This document shows positions 5,665-6,478 of a DNA stretch of 6,478 nucleotides, one piece after another. Positions within the stretch are counted from its first letter, which is position 1. Each line of letters opens with the position of its first letter. This DNA is from Thioalkalivibrio sp. (lineage in GTDB: Bacteria > Pseudomonadota > Gammaproteobacteria > Ectothiorhodospirales > Ectothiorhodospiraceae): contig SKNJ01000011.1 in NCBI GenBank assembly GCA_007120575.1, positions 1 through 6,478 on the forward strand, in the 5' to 3' direction. The notes under the pieces were generated by a model. It worked only from the letters and a program-made list of their open reading frames with translations, made no database searches and had not been told where the DNA came from. The position numbers and the translations under genes are program-made.

Positions 5665-6180
5665 ATGAAACTGACGACCAAAGGCCGTTACGCCGTTACC
5701 GCGATGCTGGATGTGGCCATGCACACGCAGAATGGCCCCGTATCCCTGGCCGAGGTGGCCCGCCGGCAGAAACTCTCCCTGTCCTATCTGGAACAGCTGT
5801 TTTCACGGCTACGCCGTCAGGGGCTGGTGAAGAGCAGCCGCGGTCCGGGGGGCGGGTATGCCCTGAGCCGCGAGCCGGAGGGCATTAGCGTCGCGGAGAT
5901 CGTGGTCGCGGTGGACGAGCCAGTGGACGTGACCCGCTGCGGTGGCAAGGCGAACTGCAATTCCAATTCCCGCTGCCTGACCCACGACCTGTGGACTGAC
6001 CTGAGTCAGCAGGTCTACGACTTCCTGAGCACGCGCTCGCTGGCGGACGTACTGGTACGGCACCGGGAGCAGGTGCGGCAGGAGGGCGTGCAGCAGGAAG
6101 TCGTGATGCACGGCAGTTCCCTGCAGGGTACGTCGGAAACAAGCAATGCGACCGCCAAGGCGGCCGCGGACAGGAGTTGA
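5665..6180 (+). CDS. iscR: IscR: Rrf2-family [2Fe-2S] transcriptional regulator of Fe-S biogenesis
   Basis: IscR senses Fe-S supply by binding a [2Fe-2S] cluster delivered by the Isc machinery. The holo form represses the isc operon at type 1 sites; apo and holo forms act at type 2 sites. The 171-residue product (E. coli 162) opens [20 protein letters not shown], nearly as in E. coli. The winged helix-turn-helix spans about 1-75, with the recognition region [19 protein letters not shown] (37-55), including E43, and the wing RGPGGGY (59-65). Cluster ligands C92, C98, C104 and H107 (in [21 protein letters not shown], 90-110, read with spacing intact) occupy the same positions as in E. coli. The C-terminus from about 136 is variable and probably disordered. 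The ATG at 5665 matches the family start; an in-frame GTG at 5653 would add four residues. No strong Shine-Dalgarno is seen. The iscS ATG follows the stop by only 6 bp. Confidence 0.96.
   Translation: MKLTTKGRYAVTAMLDVAMHTQNGPVSLAEVARRQKLSLSYLEQLFSRLRRQGLVKSSRGPGGGYALSREPEGISVAEIVVAVDEPVDVTRCGGKANCNSNSRCLTHDLWTDLSQQVYDFLSTRSLADVLVRHREQVRQEGVQQEVVMHGSSLQGTSETSNATAKAAADRS
6172..6176 (+). promoter_or_regulatory. Ribosome binding site of iscS
   Basis: AGGAG lies within the last codons of iscR, ten bases before the iscS ATG at 6187. The overlap with iscR fits translation from the shared iscRS message. Confidence 0.7.
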
Positions 6181-6186
6181 GCCAAC

Positions 6187-6478
6187 ATGAGTGACCTGAA
6201 ACTGCCGATCTATCTCGACTACTCCTCGACCACGCCGGTCGACGAGCGCGTGGCCGAAAAGATGGCCGGCTGCCTGACCAAGGACGGCCTGTTCGGCAAC
6301 CCGGCCTCGCGCAGTCACAGCTTTGGCTGGGCCGCGGAGAAAGCGGTGGAGAACGCCCGCGGCCAGGTCGCCGAGCTGGTGGGCGCCGATCCCAAGGAAA
6401 TCATCTGGACCTCCGGCGCGACCGAGGCCGATAACCTGGCGATCAAGGGTGCCGCGCACTTCTACCAGCGCAAGGGCA
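6187..6478 (+). CDS. iscS: IscS: cysteine desulfurase, N-terminal part, cut by window end
   Basis: IscS is a PLP-dependent class V aminotransferase-fold enzyme that converts cysteine to alanine. It passes persulfide sulfur to IscU for Fe-S clusters and to other acceptors such as TusA and ThiI. The 97 visible residues align closely with the E. coli N-terminus, with three extra residues at the start ([20 protein letters not shown]). [13 protein letters not shown] (36-48) and [16 protein letters not shown] (75-90) are hallmark blocks; A78-T79 correspond to E. coli A75-T76, which contact the PLP phosphate. The PLP lysine and the mobile-loop cysteine lie beyond the window. It begins 6 bp after iscR, so co-transcription is very likely; iscU and iscA would be expected downstream but cannot be seen. 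Confidence 0.96.
   Translation, partial: MSDLKLPIYLDYSSTTPVDERVAEKMAGCLTKDGLFGNPASRSHSFGWAAEKAVENARGQVAELVGADPKEIIWTSGATEADNLAIKGAAHFYQRKG

Noticed and set aside
1..6478. Mobile element, CRISPR array, tRNA or rRNA, or a novel defence-type gene cluster
   Set aside because: No transposase or integrase, regularly spaced repeats, terminal inverted repeats or tRNA-like cloverleaf were seen on either strand. All substantial genes are recognised chromosomal families.

Overview
The window looks like a chromosomal segment of a high-GC gammaproteobacterium. The central and right-hand part, suhB (minus strand) divergent from trmJ, followed by cysE, iscR and iscS, follows an order I know from gammaproteobacteria such as Pseudomonas. 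E. coli has the same order without cysE between trmJ and iscR. GC content is roughly two thirds by eye, and codons are strongly GC-ended. An Ectothiorhodospiraceae/Chromatiales-type host (for example Thioalkalivibrio) would fit, but that placement is inference. I see no mobile element, tRNA, rRNA, CRISPR array or phage gene.

Layout. Positions 1-1263 hold the C-terminal 420 residues of a divergent YyaL/SPATA20 (DUF255) protein whose N-terminal thioredoxin-like part lies outside the window. A 287-bp gap with an 18-bp perfect palindrome follows. Next is a DUF3422 protein with two C-terminal membrane segments (1551-2876). It converges, with 21 bp between stop codons, on suhB (2898-3713, minus strand). 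A 279-bp GC-rich divergent region with several hairpins separates suhB from trmJ (3993-4733, GTG start). Then come cysE (4791-5606), iscR (5665-6180) and the first 97 codons of iscS (6187 to the window end).

How the genes fit together. CysE makes O-acetylserine, the precursor of cysteine. IscS removes sulfur from cysteine for Fe-S cluster assembly. IscR carries the cluster-binding Cys92/Cys98/Cys104/His107 set and reports cluster status. A 25-bp sequence closely matching the type 1 IscR operator overlaps the end of cysE and the iscR promoter (5599-5623). A second, somewhat weaker match lies just upstream of cysE (4754-4778). If both are real, IscR would control its own isc operon and also the enzyme that feeds cysteine to IscS. 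This is the most interesting observation in the window. SuhB and TrmJ are RNA-related housekeeping genes (Nus-type antitermination partner/inositol monophosphatase; tRNA position-32 methylation). No novel multi-gene system is evident.
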